In this document: positions 33,801 through 45,219 of the stretch, one piece after another
How positions within the stretch are numbered: the first letter of the stretch is position 1
Layout of the letters: the number at the start of each line of letters is the position of its first letter
Assembly (NCBI GenBank): GCA_030686995.1
Contig: CM060681.1
Coordinates: 163,023,333 to 163,087,332 of the forward strand
DNA: 64,000 nt
Direction of reading: 5' to 3'
From: Artemisia argyi
Taxonomy: Eukaryota; Streptophyta; Magnoliopsida; Asterales; Asteraceae
The notes under the pieces: generated by a model
The model's database searches: none
What the model was told of the DNA's origin: nothing
The model's input: only the letters and a program-made list of their open reading frames with translations
Program-made: the position numbers and the translations under genes

Positions 33801-35414
33801 GTTTTTTGTATCTGAAGTTGGTAGTTAACTTTATAAATTTATTGTCAAGAATCAATGTATCGGTTTTGCAAGTTTCACCCATCCAAATGCAGGTTAGCTA
33901 CTTATCTAGCTAGCTGCAGTTGGGTGATTCCAAATGCTTTTGGAAATGATCAATGCTAATGAATTAATGGTGTTTGCTTCATGATTCATTTATGGTTACC
34001 CGTTTTCTCCGAAATCTCTTATGGTGAATGTTTTGTTCCATCAGGCACTTCCTTACACTGTCTTCCAGCCACAAGCACTGGAACTCTGTGCAAGGGTGAG
34101 TACACAAAGCTTTCATTTATCTGTTTATCTTTGCTGTTGACATCAATATAATCATATAAGTCAATGGTTTTCCGTACCCTTTTAGACTGTCACTGCAATA
34201 TCAATGACCAGTAAAAGTTTGATTATCAAATATTAATAAGAAACATTTTGATTATTTGCAGAAAGTAGCTGCAGCATCTGGAGATATGAGGAAAGCTCTT
34301 GGTATTTGCAGGTTGGCATGTTTTCTAATTACTTTATGAAGTTAATAAACAACTTACAATCTTCTGCATAAAAATATGATAATACTGGGATGGTGCAGTG
34401 ATTAATCTTGGATCCTTTTTATATCTCCAGGGGTGCAATTGAAATGTTTGAAACGGAGCTTCGAGAAAATACCTGTACTTCAAATCTGAATTCAATGGTA
34501 TTTCGTCTATGATATCATTTAAATTCTTTCCACAATGAATTGTATTTGGATCCTGATATTGCTGTAATAACTTTTGTAAAATCAGGCATCATCTTAGTGC
34601 TTATATTTTTCTGAATCTGCAGGTGAGGGTTGATCATATGGCTATTGCTTTATCAAGGGCTTACAAATCACCAATAGTTGACACTATACAGTCCCTTCCT
34701 CAGCATCAACAGGTACCTGTTGTATCTATGATTCAATCACTAGTTACATATTCATGTGCAATCTTAAGACTGGTATACCTTATTTGAAGTGAACTAATTT
34801 TCTATTCTCTCTTTTGGTGTAGATTGTATTATGCTCTGCTGTGAAACTTTTCCGTAGGGGAAAGAAGGATACAACTATAGGAGAGGTATAGTCAATAATC
34901 ATATTATCTTTCACGATACAAATATGATGTTGTAATCTATATTTACGAAGTTTTGTTTATTGAAACAGTTAAACAAGTACTATATTGACCTCTGCAAATC
35001 AACTTCGATACCACCTGTTGGAATAATGGAACTTTCATGCATGTGCAGAGTGCTGGGAGACCAGGTAACTTGTGGCACCTTTCTGTCAATTTCCTATCTA
35101 TCAAACGGCAACATCGTTCTTACAGAAAATGACCTATCAATTTATATCATTTTGTAGGGAATCCTCAAACTTGGCCAATCAAGAGATGATAAATTAAGGA
35201 GAGTGACTTTGCAGGTAGATGAAGCAGACATCAATTTTGCATTACAGGTACACAAGACAAGTTTTCACTTTCTAAATATGCTTGTTTTCCTGACTTCCTG
35301 TATAATTATGTTATATTGCTTTTGCGATCTGAATATGCCATTAAAGTCAAGTTTAATAATCACTTTATTGCTTTATCTCAGGGCATTCGTTTCTTCCGGA
35401 ACTTTCTTCAGTAA
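30868..35414 (+). CDS. CDC6: CDC6, origin licensing AAA+ ATPase
   Basis: CDC6 binds the origin recognition complex and loads MCM2-7 in G1, in the nucleus. Sixteen exons joined by GT-AG introns give 484 residues: 30868-31041, 31119-31212, 31972-32192, 32726-32800, 32882-32991, 33200-33306, 33380-33439, 33598-33671, 34045-34095, 34262-34311, 34431-34497, 34623-34712, 34823-34885, 34969-35064, 35158-35247, 35382-35414. The phases agree throughout. The N-terminus has CDK-type SP/TP sites (SPSPKRR, TPVKSLSPRKSPRK). Walker A is GCPGTGKS (exon 3), Walker B is FVIADELDYL (exon 6), and a winged-helix C-terminal region follows. Arabidopsis CDC6 is about 500 residues, so this looks complete. I chose the ATG at 30868 because it alone is in frame with exon 2; an overlapping ORF from 30720 is not. 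Confidence 0.93.
31283..31747 (+). mobile_element. Fold-back MITE (possibly nested) in CDC6 intron 2
   Basis: The outer ends GGGGGCGTTTGTTTGAGC and the complement of TTAAACAAACACCCCC pair, with TAA on both sides (31280-31282 and 31748-31750), a Harbinger/Tourist-type duplication. An inner pair, GGGGGTGTTTGTCTTAGC at 31401 and its complement ending at 31627, is bordered by TTA and TAA. Either a second MITE is nested or the whole is one long palindrome. The interior is full of CTTATAAGC words. Confidence 0.8.
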
Positions 35415-36411
35415 ATTTTCATCATTAATAGCCAAAAGTAAAAATATCAATGTATTATGAGAATGAACCCCAAGAAGTTGAATATAAGGTTAGAAACAGT
35501 GCCTTTACTGCCTCTTACACTTCATATGCTTACAATGTTGTGCAACTAAAAAGCCTGCGATATTCTCTCTTATTGCAGATTATTGCCATCCTATGCATGA
35601 TCACTGGTTTCAAACTGAGGTGGATGGAAAACAACGGCGCAACTCCCAATGTTGATATTTATTCTTTGATCCGCTTGTTATACACAGAATGTAGGCATTA
35701 TATTGTTATACCAAAAGCAAATTTGTCGAAAATAACTTGGAAGTTAATCTATATTATCTTATTTGAAAGAAAGGCTTGAGAATATATGGGTACAAGCACC
35801 ACAAATCATTAAACCCGACCGGACTTGACATAGAACCTTAGCATAAAGTTTGTTGAGAACTGGTTCCGCAACACGGTCTCTATGAATGATAAAAAGCGTA
35901 GTAAGGATTGACGTGTAGTTAAGACCTTTGCTACACTGAGGGGTGTTTAATTTTGATTTAATTGACTTAATATGAAAAAACTGAATTAATTAAGTCATAT
36001 GAAAACTGATTATTTGTAACTTAATATAGAAAGATGACTGAAAATATTAAGTAATAAAATTGAGGTTATTTGCGTTAAGTCATTTTTTAATTAAACATGA
36101 CTATTTAACAAACATTTTCAATTTTGTTTCATTGTTGTGACTCTACAACCAATACACTAGAATTTTTTAATTGGCCTGGTCGAGCCAGTTTAATTGGTGG
36201 TTCAACCGGGTTTTTCTTCAAAATAGGTTTACGTTCATTTGACCGGTTTACGGTTCAACTAGCCGGGTCAACTCATGTTTTAAAACGTTGGTTGTACCTT
36301 ATTAATAAACATCCTCTACAAGTAAACTATTTCCAACCAACTTTATGTACAACCAATTTATGTAATCTGGAAAGAAAATAACTCACAAAATAAGAATCAA
36401 GTTTGAGAAGT
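35415..36411. other. Downstream of CDC6: no intact gene
   Basis: A 109-codon ORF (35450-35779) lies just after the CDC6 stop and shows no family I know. No splice junction is needed to end CDC6 at 35414, so I do not add it to that gene. A GGTTCAACCGGG/CGGTTTACGGTT-rich stretch at 36160-36270 looks like a decayed repeat. Confidence 0.45.
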
Positions 36412-36762
36412 AGTTTATCTAGGTCACTCCAACATAAAAATCTCATAACAATGAAACACTACTGAAACTTTGAGTGGTCTTATAACTAAAACAAAGTTAG
36501 ATCGGCTGAATTGAAATAAACCTCAAACTTGTTTACTATTTTCATTTTTCTTATAATAATATTTTATAGGAATTTTCGATAACGGCGTAACTATTAATTT
36601 TTTAGAAAATTCTTAAATAGCCCAAAAGTGAAATCGTGATTCTTTCTAGCAAACAAAGACCAATTTTTAAAATAGACCAGTGCAACTTATCGACTGTGCA
36701 ATTTCGTTAACATTTTGACACATGTCTCATTTTTTATTAATAAAGTACAAGTGCTTGGTGCA
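36412..36762 (+). repeat. Dispersed repeat, copy 1 (other copy 54932-55243)
   Basis: It starts at CTAGGTCACTCCAAC and shares, in order, ACAATGAAACACTA, AACTTTGAGT, TAGCCCAAA.GTGAAATC and TTTTTTATTAATAAA with 54932-55243. It is diverged by many small changes, so the two are old members of one family on either side of the LINE. Confidence 0.7.
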
Positions 36763-36849
36763 TTGTCTACACCTTGATTTGACATTACACTCTTTGTGCG
36801 ATTGATGGTTATTGTACTTTTGTACTATTAATTTTTTCTTTTTTCAAGA

Positions 36850-36851
<2 letters not shown>

Positions 36852-36923
<72 letters not shown>
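36852..36923. repeat. AT dinucleotide microsatellite
   Basis: An uninterrupted (AT)n tract of about 36 units. Confidence 0.97.
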
Positions 36924-36925
<2 letters not shown>

Positions 36926-37032
36926 CATTAGTACTTTTTAAATTGAAAAATGAACCCGTGTCAAAATATTAATGGAGTTGCACAATTCTTTTTTTCTTTT
37001 TGAAAAAGTATTTTAAAGATTCTTTTTAAAGT

Positions 37033-37210
37033 CTCCTACATTCACATAAAATTCCACATAATAATGTAACATTGACCCAAAGGTTTCCTATATTCACAAA
37101 TAAAATTCCACATAATAATGTGACATTGACCCACGTTTCCTACATTCACAAATAAAATTCCACTTAATAATGTGACATTGACCAACTAAAGGTTTCCTAC
37201 ATTCACACGT
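37033..37210 (+). repeat. Tandem repeat of 50-57 bp, about three and a half units
   Basis: TTCCTACATTCACAAATAAA then ATTCCACATAATAATGTGAC recur at about 37033, 37083, 37135 and 37192. A related piece, CTACATAATAATGTAACATT, directly precedes the LINE tail at 37525, so the LINE probably landed in sequence related to this repeat. Confidence 0.85.
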
Positions 37211-37984
37211 TACGGATTATGTTATCCCCACCTCTTTTTGGATTTGACATAAGGAGGTAAAGACACAAAAGATTCTTTTTGTCCTCACATATTACAGTAC
37301 AACATAATTTTTTATCAGTTTTTGTTTTGTGTTTTCTATCAGTTTTAAACTTTTGACTCAATAAACTTTATATTTTCTGTTTCATACTTTTAGATTTATA
37401 GACTTTTTATATAAACAAAATTATAAAAGAAAAAAAATAAATAAAAAATAAAAAAATGAGGGGTGTCATTTGTAAAAAAAAAGAAGGTAAGATAACCTCT
37501 CTCAATCTACATAATAATGTAACATTTTTTTTTTTTTTGAAAGGCAATTTATTTCACCAAAACTAGAACCAAATACAAACAAGGGCATCCACTATATTAA
37601 CAAGATGCTAACATATAGAGGATCCAAATAAAACAACCAAACAAAAACAAACTTGACTACTACCCCGAAAAATTAGAACTAATACAAACCCCACAAACAC
37701 ATACAAATCCCACATACAAGTCTGCACAAAAAAAAAAAAAAAACAAAACACATACAAGCCAAATGACCATTTGAGAATACAACACAAAGACCATTATCTG
37801 TTGGGCCCATGAATAAAATAAGAAGCCAATAACCAGTAACCAATTTCATATATGATGCCTCAAAAAGTGCATAAGGAAAACAACAGATCCAAACACCCCT
37901 GTCACAGCTGCAGATCCAAACACTCCTGTCACTGCACTAAAACTAGGACCCATGAGCTCACAGCAGCTCCGCACCATAAAAACA

Positions 37985-38474
37985 TTAGTGATCATCTGCC
38001 GTAATCGTGCCACAATTGTATGGCCTCTCTATCCATTTTTCCCATCTAAAATTCCGCTTCTTGGACCTCCTACTAATCCACTCGAACGACCTCAATTGGA
38101 CTTCATGAAAAACTCTCACAACCGAGTCACACTTATTTTTAAAAACCTTGGCATTCCTGTTTTTCCAAATATAATATCCGGTAACCCATAGAACCGCTTG
38201 CCATAAATCTTTCGATTCACTGTTCACCACGGATCCACCCCTATGTTTTAACATCTCACATGTTGTGAACCTATCAACCGGACCCATACCCCACCAAGCA
38301 AAGATTAACTCCCAGACTCTTTGAGCATATTCGCATAGGACCATACAATGATCAACCGACTCCACACTACTATCACAACATGGGCAAAGCATAGAGTCAA
38401 GGTCGATATCTCTTTTATCTAATTCAAACCGCACCGGAATTCTCCTCTTTAACACCCTCCATATGAAAACATTT
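37985..38474 (-). pseudogene. LINE ORF2, C-terminal part (zf-RVT) beyond the insertion
   Basis: Reading into the LINE from the CATTT duplication, the frame gives NVFIWRVLKRRIPVRFEL, a cysteine/histidine cluster (CPCCDSSVESVDHCMVLC) and VWELIFAWWG. This is the zinc-binding reverse transcriptase domain found at the C-terminus of plant L1 ORF2. It ends at a stop at 37985-37987. It continues exactly the frame broken at 48759, where the N-terminal part reads IIPRKVN. Confidence 0.88.
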
Positions 38475-38872
38475 TGTTAATACAAATATCGCCTAAAAAC
38501 GTTATTTATATTTTACGATCTTTGCTAAGTTTTGTTAATAACAAAGTATGAACTTTAGCTAAAAGTAAATTATCACTTTGAGTGTTTAAGTCTTGTTTAA
38601 CTAATGTTTACATTTCCTTTTAAACTAAACATTGGTTTTATTTCTTAAATTAGAAATAGTCACATCACATTTATGACAAGTTTTGTCATTATGTATTTAT
38701 GGCAAGTTATGTGTTTGACTTGCTTTCATGTTGCTTGCAAGAATCATGTTTGACTTACTTTAAGTGATGTGACATTGTTTGGTTGCTAGAAGTTATGAGA
38801 CAAGACATTGTTTGGTTTGGGAAGTTATTGCAAAAACCTACTGCAGACCCGGCGGTACCCTGGGGGTACACG

Positions 38873-38898
38873 GGCGGAACCCATCTCAGGGTTCCGCC
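38873..38898. repeat. GC-rich palindrome, copy 1 (5' LTR)
   Basis: GGCGGAACCC, spacer ATCTCA, GGGTTCCGCC: perfect 10-bp arms. It is preceded by CTGCAGACCCGGCGG and followed by TGATCCGCCAGACGTGCAGAA. Confidence 0.95.
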
Positions 38899-38926
38899 TG
38901 ATCCGCCAGACGTGCAGAATAGTGTG

Positions 38927-38935
38927 CTATAAATA
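38927..38935 (+). promoter_or_regulatory. TATA box of the LTR promoter
   Basis: CTATAAATA follows the palindrome by 28 bases and precedes a C/T-rich start region; the same lies at 47821-47829 in the 3' LTR. Confidence 0.65.
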
Positions 38936-39864
38936 CCAAACCATTTGTTTGTTTTGTGTAACCCTTTAGGACTGATTCTCACATATTCTCTCAACTAACT
39001 CAGTAACCCTTGACTTGTGTGATTCTCTTATGTAGCAAGGAACTCCACAAGATCATTCAAGAAGTTGCAAGCTTCAACTTTAAAGTTGCAAGTCTTGGTA
39101 GCTTGATCATGTATAAGCTTTGGTAGTTTATAATTCATGTGTGTCATGTATGTAGAAGTTATAGGTTAGTATTTTAGGCCTCAAAATACGTAGTGTGTTG
39201 GGAGTTGTTGTACCCTAGTAAAAGAACTAACGGGAGTGGTTGTACCCTTGGTAAAGAACTCGACATCTAGCTTTGTGTCGGTAAAAGTGTAAGCGACGAA
39301 TGGGAGTGGTTGTACCCTTGTAAAAGAACTCGACATCTAGCTTTGTGTCGGTAAAAGTATAAGCGACGTGTAAGGTTTTCTCCGCCGGTGAAAGGAGCTT
39401 GTTGATTAGTGTTTATAACTCTCGAGTTGGAAACTCGGGGCGTGGATGTAGGGCAAGGAAAAAGAGTCCTTGTAGCCGAACCACGATAAACTATCGTGTT
39501 GTGGTTTGATTGTTTCTTTCTCTACCTTTGCTTATTATATGTTGTTGTTTAGTTAGAATTGTTGATCACATATAAAGCTTTTCAAAGAACCAAAACAAGT
39601 AATGTTGTTCTTACATCTTTAAACACAAGTAAAGCTTTTCAAAGAACTAAACAAGCAAAGTTAGGATCATTACAAGTAAAGCTTTTCAAAGTATGAAACA
39701 AGTTAAGTTGAAATTGTTATTCACATGTAAAGTCTATTCAAAGAATCAAACATATTAAGTTGTGCTTATATCTTTAACCAAACGTCAAGTTCTCAAAGGT
39801 TATTTAAGCTAAATAAGAATCGAAAAAGCGGTAAACTATTCAACCCCCTTCTAGTTTTCCACAA

Positions 39865-39878
39865 TTGGCATCAGGAGC
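39865..39878 (+). other. Primer binding site
   Basis: TTGGCATCAGGAGC begins one base after the LTR end; it is a variant of the tRNA-Met-type plant PBS. Confidence 0.75.
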
Positions 39879-39931
39879 TACGTTACTCAAGATCTTTAAA
39901 ATAGAATGTATTTTAAAACTTGGATCGATCC

Positions 39932-41030
39932 ATGGATTTTGAAAATCTCAAAGAAGGGCAACCTATTCAAAACCAACCGCTATTTGAAAAAGAAAACTTA
40001 CTTGAATGGAAAAGTAATTTTGAAAACTATGTAAAATCAATTGATCAAGATCTTTGGCATATTATTTCTTTTGGTAATTTCAAACCAAAGAAAACAAGTT
40101 TTTGAAAACCAAGATAACTATCTTAAACTTGATAAAAATACTAAAGTTAAAACAATGCTTTACAAAGCTTTAGTACCAAATATGAAAGAATGTATTTTTG
40201 TCAAAAGGGTAATGATGTTTGAAAAATATGGTAAACTTTCATCAGGGAATATGTCAAGTCAAAGATGATCAATTTAATCTTACATACGAATTAGAAGTTT
40301 TAGAAAAACTAATTGATAGACACTTAGTAGAAGTTAATACATGTGCTACTAGTTTAAATGTTTTAAATGAAGGTACAAGTGAAGATGAGTACGCGTGTTT
40401 TGTTGAACCTGCTTGCGTATCTTGGAATGTAATGGAAGTTGACGAAGACAATGATCCGGTAGTTTATTGTCAACTTATTGATACAACAAGCAAGGTGTAA
40501 GTAAAGGTGATTACTCGTGTCAAGCTCGTTGTTGTCTTGCTTGCGACTCATGGATTAACTCGGATGAAGATGAAGTCAATCATCCGGTTTGTGATTCTAT
40601 ACTAGATAAAACATGAAGCAAGGTACACTTTGAAACCAAACTATTTTGCTTTGATTAATTTATCCTAGAGTTTTCAAAACTAGAAAATGAGTCTAAACAT
40701 TTGTGCAACATGGACCTAAAAGCTATTTTCAAGAACGAGTCTTCAAAATCTCTTAAAAATATCTTTGAAAAGGAAATCTTATTAGAAGATAAAATGTCTA
40801 AAATTAAGAGTAATGTTGAAATTAATCTAGAATGTAAATTATGTCTAGATTACAAACATGAGATTAAAATGCAAAATGAGAAAGGAAAAATTATTAGTTA
40901 AATTTGATGAAAGCTCAAAATCTCTTGAAAGATTGTTGAGGAGTCAAAGGTTGTTTAAAGATAAAACCGGATTAGGATTTAACTCAAAAGCACCATTAAC
41001 TAATAAAACAAAGCAAGTAAAATTTGTCTA
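39932..41030 (+). pseudogene. Copia-type gag remnant, frameshifted
   Basis: MDFENLKEGQPIQNQPLFEK is followed by LLEWKSNFENYVKSIDQDLW, the W...W spacing of the copia gag N-terminus. After a frame change come NTKVKTMLYKALVPNMKECI, VMMFEKYGKLSSGNMSS and, in a third frame, DDQFNLTYELEVLEKLID, all resembling the UBN2/gag core. Near 40890-41025 KLLVKFDESSKSLERLLRSQ and DKTGLGFNSKAPLTNKTKQV match the region before the zinc knuckle of SIRE-like gag. At least three frame breaks make it non-functional. No pol follows. Confidence 0.75.
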
Positions 41031-42534
41031 ACCTAGAAGAGAGACTTAGAGATAATTCTATCTCTAATAGAAACTCATGATAAAAGAATTAAGATTATCA
41101 TACTCTATGCTTTTATATGATTGTCTAACCTTCTTGGATACATGAGTTATTGAGTTTCAAAGCATGTCGTCAAACCAAGTTTTTACGCTTAATGCTTATC
41201 CGCTTGATAGCATCTCTATGCAATTTAAAAGGTACGCTTTACTTAAACTTGACTTTGGTTATATCTTGTCTCTAGCATTATGTGCTCAAATATGTGTTAT
41301 TTGTAATACTCTAGAGTGTCTACCTGCTATTTGTAAATAACTAAGATTAGATTCTATGCAACGAGGAATTTAGTCTTTGGCACTAGTAGGAGATATAAGG
41401 TGTTTTGGTTATTCAACCATCAAGAGATAAACACGAAAAACTCTTGAGTATGTCTCACTCAACTCTTGCTTACAAGTGAGCTAACTAAGAATTTCCTAAG
41501 TGTTAAAATGTCTAACACTTTTGTGATGCTTGCAAAACAAACCTTTGTTAAACAATTTTCTCAAACACCATACTTTGAGTCTTTAATTGTGTCTTTCTTC
41601 AATCACTCCCTTATGATAATCTCACATAAAACATACAATTTAAAATAAAACAAATAGTGAAACGAAGTTGATATTTCAAAGTAATCAAGTGAGTATAATG
41701 TCAATATTTGAAAGACTTTTTGATAATAAAAGCAAGCCACAAAAGCAAAGGATTTTAATTTAAAGACATTCCTAGTTGCTCTCTTGTTCTCAATGGTTAA
41801 GTTATTGATGACCTATTAAGAATGAGATTAGTAAATCCGTAGGTAAAACTAAACGTAGAGAAATGTTTGGAAGACTACTTGTTCTCATAACATTTAGATT
41901 CAACATTATGTTTAGCTTTTGTCTATGTGCTCGTGTTAACGAAGATCCTTAAACAACTCGTTAGTTGAGCCTAGTTGGATACATCATAAGGTACTACACA
42001 ACTAGGATTATGGTCTCCCAAAAGAACGGGAATAGAAACCATAGTGTATGCCAAATGGAATTATGTCGGTAATAAGTTGATAAGAAAAGCACAAGTGGTA
42101 CTTGCACTTTTATACTTACTTACCCAATGATTCTCCAAAACGCGTAAGACTCTCTAATTTGTATCGAATGAAGAAACACATCAACAAGCTCCGCTTGAAC
42201 AAGCAAACTCACATCAACAAAGGAATTCATCTTATCAACATTGTTATACCCTCAACAAAGGAAGCATCGACTTCAGCGACAAGTCAATCCATTATGTTCT
42301 TTATTGACATATTGTGATCCATCATCATCGTCTTGGTAAAAATGTTCATTGAGGAACATCTTAACTAAGAAAGTCTTATACGTTAACCATTCTATTAACG
42401 TTTTCACAAAACCTCTTGAATGAGAATCATTCATCATCCCTAGGCTTAGTCATGAACTCATAAGACCAAAAACCTTAGTTTTGAACATTAGGATAGAACC
42501 ACAAAAATCAAGACAATTCCTTTTAAGTTTTTCC
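41031..42534 (+). other. Retroelement interior without recognisable genes
   Basis: Stop-rich in all frames. Where an intact copia element would carry protease, integrase and reverse transcriptase I see no GDD/DD35E-type or YVDD-type motif, so pol is absent here and not merely frameshifted. Confidence 0.6.
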
Positions 42535-42640
42535 CTGCAGAACCCACGGAACCTTCAGACCATACGGGCGGAACCCATTTTTTGGTTCCGCCTGGTCCGC
42601 CAAACCTCAGAATGTTTAAACTCTTTATTTCAAAGCCAAA
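42535..42640 (+). promoter_or_regulatory. Internal copy of the LTR core promoter region
   Basis: Over about 80 bases this matches the LTR around its palindrome: CTGCAGAACCCACGGAACC, then ACGGGCGGAACCCATT, the second arm GGTTCCGCC, TGGTCCGCCAAAC and CAGAATG, each paralleled in the LTR. The TATA position is weaker (CTTTATTTC). It lies upstream of the 369-codon ORF and may be its promoter. Confidence 0.55.
42567..42592. repeat. GC-rich palindrome, copy 2
   Basis: GGCGGAACC and GGTTCCGCC form perfect 9-bp arms with an AT-rich spacer. Total length is 26, as in the LTR copy. Confidence 0.92.
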
Positions 42641-42751
42641 CACCCTATTAAGTCTTAACAAAAACTAACAAACAACATCACCCTCTCTAAAACACATATC
42701 CTCACGAATTTTAGGGCTTCTAATCCAATCTCTTCCAATCCAACTAACTTT

Positions 42752-43271
42752 GTAAGTATTCTAATCACAATTACATTCTTAATTTAATCATAACATTTTT
42801 GCTTACAATAATTAACTAGAATCTTAGGGCTTTTGCATAAAACTTCATGATTCATGAAAAACTTGGTGCCAAGTCAATTATGTATTTCATTAGTTAAGAA
42901 ATGTATCTTTTCATTGTTACTTTGATTTACCAAACACACCAAGAGCATTATTTTTCTAATTGCAACATGATTCATCACCAGATTGCTAAAACAAATGAAA
43001 AACATCATTTAAACATCACTTGCATACTATCTCTTGAATGCTAAAGGGGATACATAACTAATATGTATTTTCGGGTACATTCAATCGAAGACACATTCAA
43101 TTAGGAGAGTGTTGGTTATCTTTTGTTTTTACAACAAAATTTGCATAACAAAACGATTTGGGAATCAAAATGAGTCAAGATAACCATGTCTTCACATTGT
43201 CTTGCATATAAGAATATATTAGAACATCCTCGTTGTTAAAAGTCATTAACATACAATTTTATGTTTTCTAG
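42752..43271 (+). other. Probable 5'-UTR intron of the 369-codon ORF
   Basis: The donor ACTTT|GTAAGTATTC and the acceptor TTTTCTAG|GAATC bracket 520 bases and end 8 bases before the ATG at 43280. It is AT-rich with a T-rich end. Together with the upstream promoter-like copy this gives the ORF the look of a self-contained transcription unit. Confidence 0.5.
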
Positions 43272-43279
43272 GAATCAAC

Positions 43280-44389
43280 ATGCCTCCCGCAAACAAATCC
43301 GATTACAAAGAAACCCTTAAATACATGCCCAAACACCATATGACCAAAGGTCTTAACCCGGTTCAAGTAGAAACCTTTAAGGCATTAGAAAAACGCTATG
43401 TTCACGAAGGTAGAACCATTGATCCATCCTTTCTAGAAGGAACTTCTATTCGCCAAAACTTTGCCGCAATTCACTTTGATTGTCTCCTTGATATAGATGA
43501 GCCCATTTGTCCTAGGTTCATCTTGGAATTTTATGCAACCGTAAACCTTTCCTCATGTGCCGGTGGTAGGATCTCATTAAACTTCACAACCAATCAAATA
43601 TCACATGATATAGATTTAAAAGACTTAGCTATAATTCTTGGTGTACCAAATGAGGGAACTTGCCTCTACACGGATAAGTGGCCCATTTCAAGTCTTGATA
43701 CTATTGATCGTTTTTATCCATACGATACACCTCTTGTTAGTAAGGAAACTATTAAGGAACACCTCTTTGTTAGAACCTCTACCACTAGGGTGAACCGTTC
43801 GGGGAATACTATAGATAAAGATCCTTTTGGTATGGAGCTCAATGAGCTTAAACCGCAATTTAAGAAATGGGAAGAAATTCTTAGGGCTAACGTCATAAGT
43901 ACCATAGGAAATAGAGATCGCATCAACACATGTCTTTGCTATATGCTCTATAGCATTTCAACCGGTCAACCCTTCAACTTAGCCTACTACCTAGCCAAAA
44001 GGATGGCCAACATATCCTTAGTTGGAACAACCGCTCTTCCCTATGGTATGCTTCTTACTCGCCTCTTTAGAGGAATCTCACCCATTTCTCCTAACGAAGA
44101 TGGAATACGCCTTGACTATTTTCTAGTTCCTCACACCTTCGTTCCTCTAAGTGATAAACGAGTTTTCAAAAATAAGGGTAAACGTACTCGATCACCTACT
44201 CCATCTTCATCATCATCCGGCATAAGCGACGATGATAAACTACCAAACTCTAAGTTACCTCCTTTAGAATATCTTCAAGCTCTCCCCATCATTGACAATG
44301 CTTCCGAAGAATTCAAGCAAACCAAAGGAATGTTCAAGTGTTTTGGAAGGTACCTAAACAAGCTCAAAAAGAAGATTGACCGGTTGTGA
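43280..44389 (+). CDS. Extra ORF 1: putative plant transposon protein domain
   Basis: An intact 369-codon ORF between the retroelement's gag remnant and its second extra ORF. Residues about 50-260 (FLEGTSIRQNFAAIHFDCLL, then FILEFYATVNLS, GGRISLNFTTNQISHDIDLK, LAIILGVPNEGTCLY) resemble the domain called putative plant transposon protein, common beside Athila and other plant retroelements. Its function is unknown and it has no catalytic motif I know. The C-terminal 80 residues are basic and Ser/Pro-rich (KNKGKRTRSPTPSSSSSG), ending FKCFGRYLNKLKKKIDRL. It is preceded by a probable 5'-UTR intron and a promoter-like palindrome. An uninterrupted frame beside a wrecked gag suggests recent or maintained function. 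Confidence 0.72.
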   Translation: MPPANKSDYKETLKYMPKHHMTKGLNPVQVETFKALEKRYVHEGRTIDPSFLEGTSIRQNFAAIHFDCLLDIDEPICPRFILEFYATVNLSSCAGGRISLNFTTNQISHDIDLKDLAIILGVPNEGTCLYTDKWPISSLDTIDRFYPYDTPLVSKETIKEHLFVRTSTTRVNRSGNTIDKDPFGMELNELKPQFKKWEEILRANVISTIGNRDRINTCLCYMLYSISTGQPFNLAYYLAKRMANISLVGTTALPYGMLLTRLFRGISPISPNEDGIRLDYFLVPHTFVPLSDKRVFKNKGKRTRSPTPSSSSSGISDDDKLPNSKLPPLEYLQALPIIDNASEEFKQTKGMFKCFGRYLNKLKKKIDRL

Positions 44390-44767
44390 GAAGATTAAGG
44401 AGCGTTTGTCTTATGTGTGCTTTAGAAGCGTCTTTGTGTTAAAACTATGTGAATTATGTGATTTGTATTACTTCTCATATTCATGTCTTATTACGTTTGA
44501 TAGATTATGTTTTGTATGCTCTTTTATGATTAATGACAATATTGGTGGTATGTGTCAATTTCATGCTTATGGTAAAATTCACTAAGTTAAGTGAAAATCG
44601 TTAGCCCCCGGTCAAAGTCCTAAGAGATGAATGTCTATATGCCCAATTTTTTCATTTCCTAATCTGTCATATAGTAAATTTTCATTTCCAAGAGTTTTTG
44701 AAAATTTTGAAAATTGTTTCGCGGGTCAAAAACGCGGACTGTGAAGTTTTTCAGGCCTGGCGGATCC

Positions 44768-44793
44768 GGCGGATCCCAAATTTGGGTTCCGCC
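44768..44793. repeat. GC-rich palindrome, copy 3
   Basis: GGCGGATCCCAAA followed directly by TTTGGGTTCCGCC: 13-bp arms with one mismatch and no spacer. Preceded by CCTGGCGGATCC. Confidence 0.92.
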
Positions 44794-44834
44794 AGTACAA
44801 TTTCTGGGAATTCCAGAATTGGCCCAACGGACCA

Positions 44835-44860
44835 GGCGGATCCCAAAATAGGGTTCCGCC
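44835..44860. repeat. GC-rich palindrome, copy 4
   Basis: GGCGGATCCC, spacer AAAATA, GGGTTCCGCC: 10-bp arms with one mismatch. It lies 67 bases after copy 3, upstream of the second extra ORF; CTGCAGAA follows at about 44888. Confidence 0.92.
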
Positions 44861-45219
44861 TGTGTAGTCTCAGGGTGCCGCCAGTACCTGCAGAAAATTT
44901 GTGAACATTTTTCTTAAGATCATAACTTGTAAAGTGTCAAATCATTATCCCAAGTGAGAAACATCTTTCATTAACACCAACAACCATATTGGAACAAACC
45001 TCACTCACTAAAACAATTAGGAAGACACTTCCCGCCAAAATTCAAATTCAAAACATAACTACTCAAAGGAACCCTTTTAAAGGATCCTTCAAACTTTTGA
45101 TACATTTTCAACCAAACCACTTCCCATGATCACAAAGCATTGAGTGCTTAGGTTGGTCTTTCACTCCATCCTATTCATTGGATTGACCTCAAATGATGTG
45201 ACATGGTCATGAAAATCAT

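Larger units (their letters stand above)
38475..39863 (+). repeat. 5' LTR, 1389 bp
   Basis: Contains the GC-rich palindrome (38873-38898), a TATA box 29 bases after it, a tandem duplication of about 69 bp (39232-39371: GGGAGTGGTTGTACCCTTG...) and about four loose units of AAGCTTTTCAAAGAACNAAAC in its last 300 bases. Confidence 0.95.

Noticed and set aside
35450..35779. 109-codon ORF after CDC6 as a further exon or separate gene
   Set aside because: CDC6 already ends in frame at 35414, the ORF has no known domain, and there is no supporting splice structure.
38755..38994. 79-codon minus-strand ORF repeated at 47649-47888
   Set aside because: It lies in the LTR promoter around the palindrome and is repeated only because the LTRs are.
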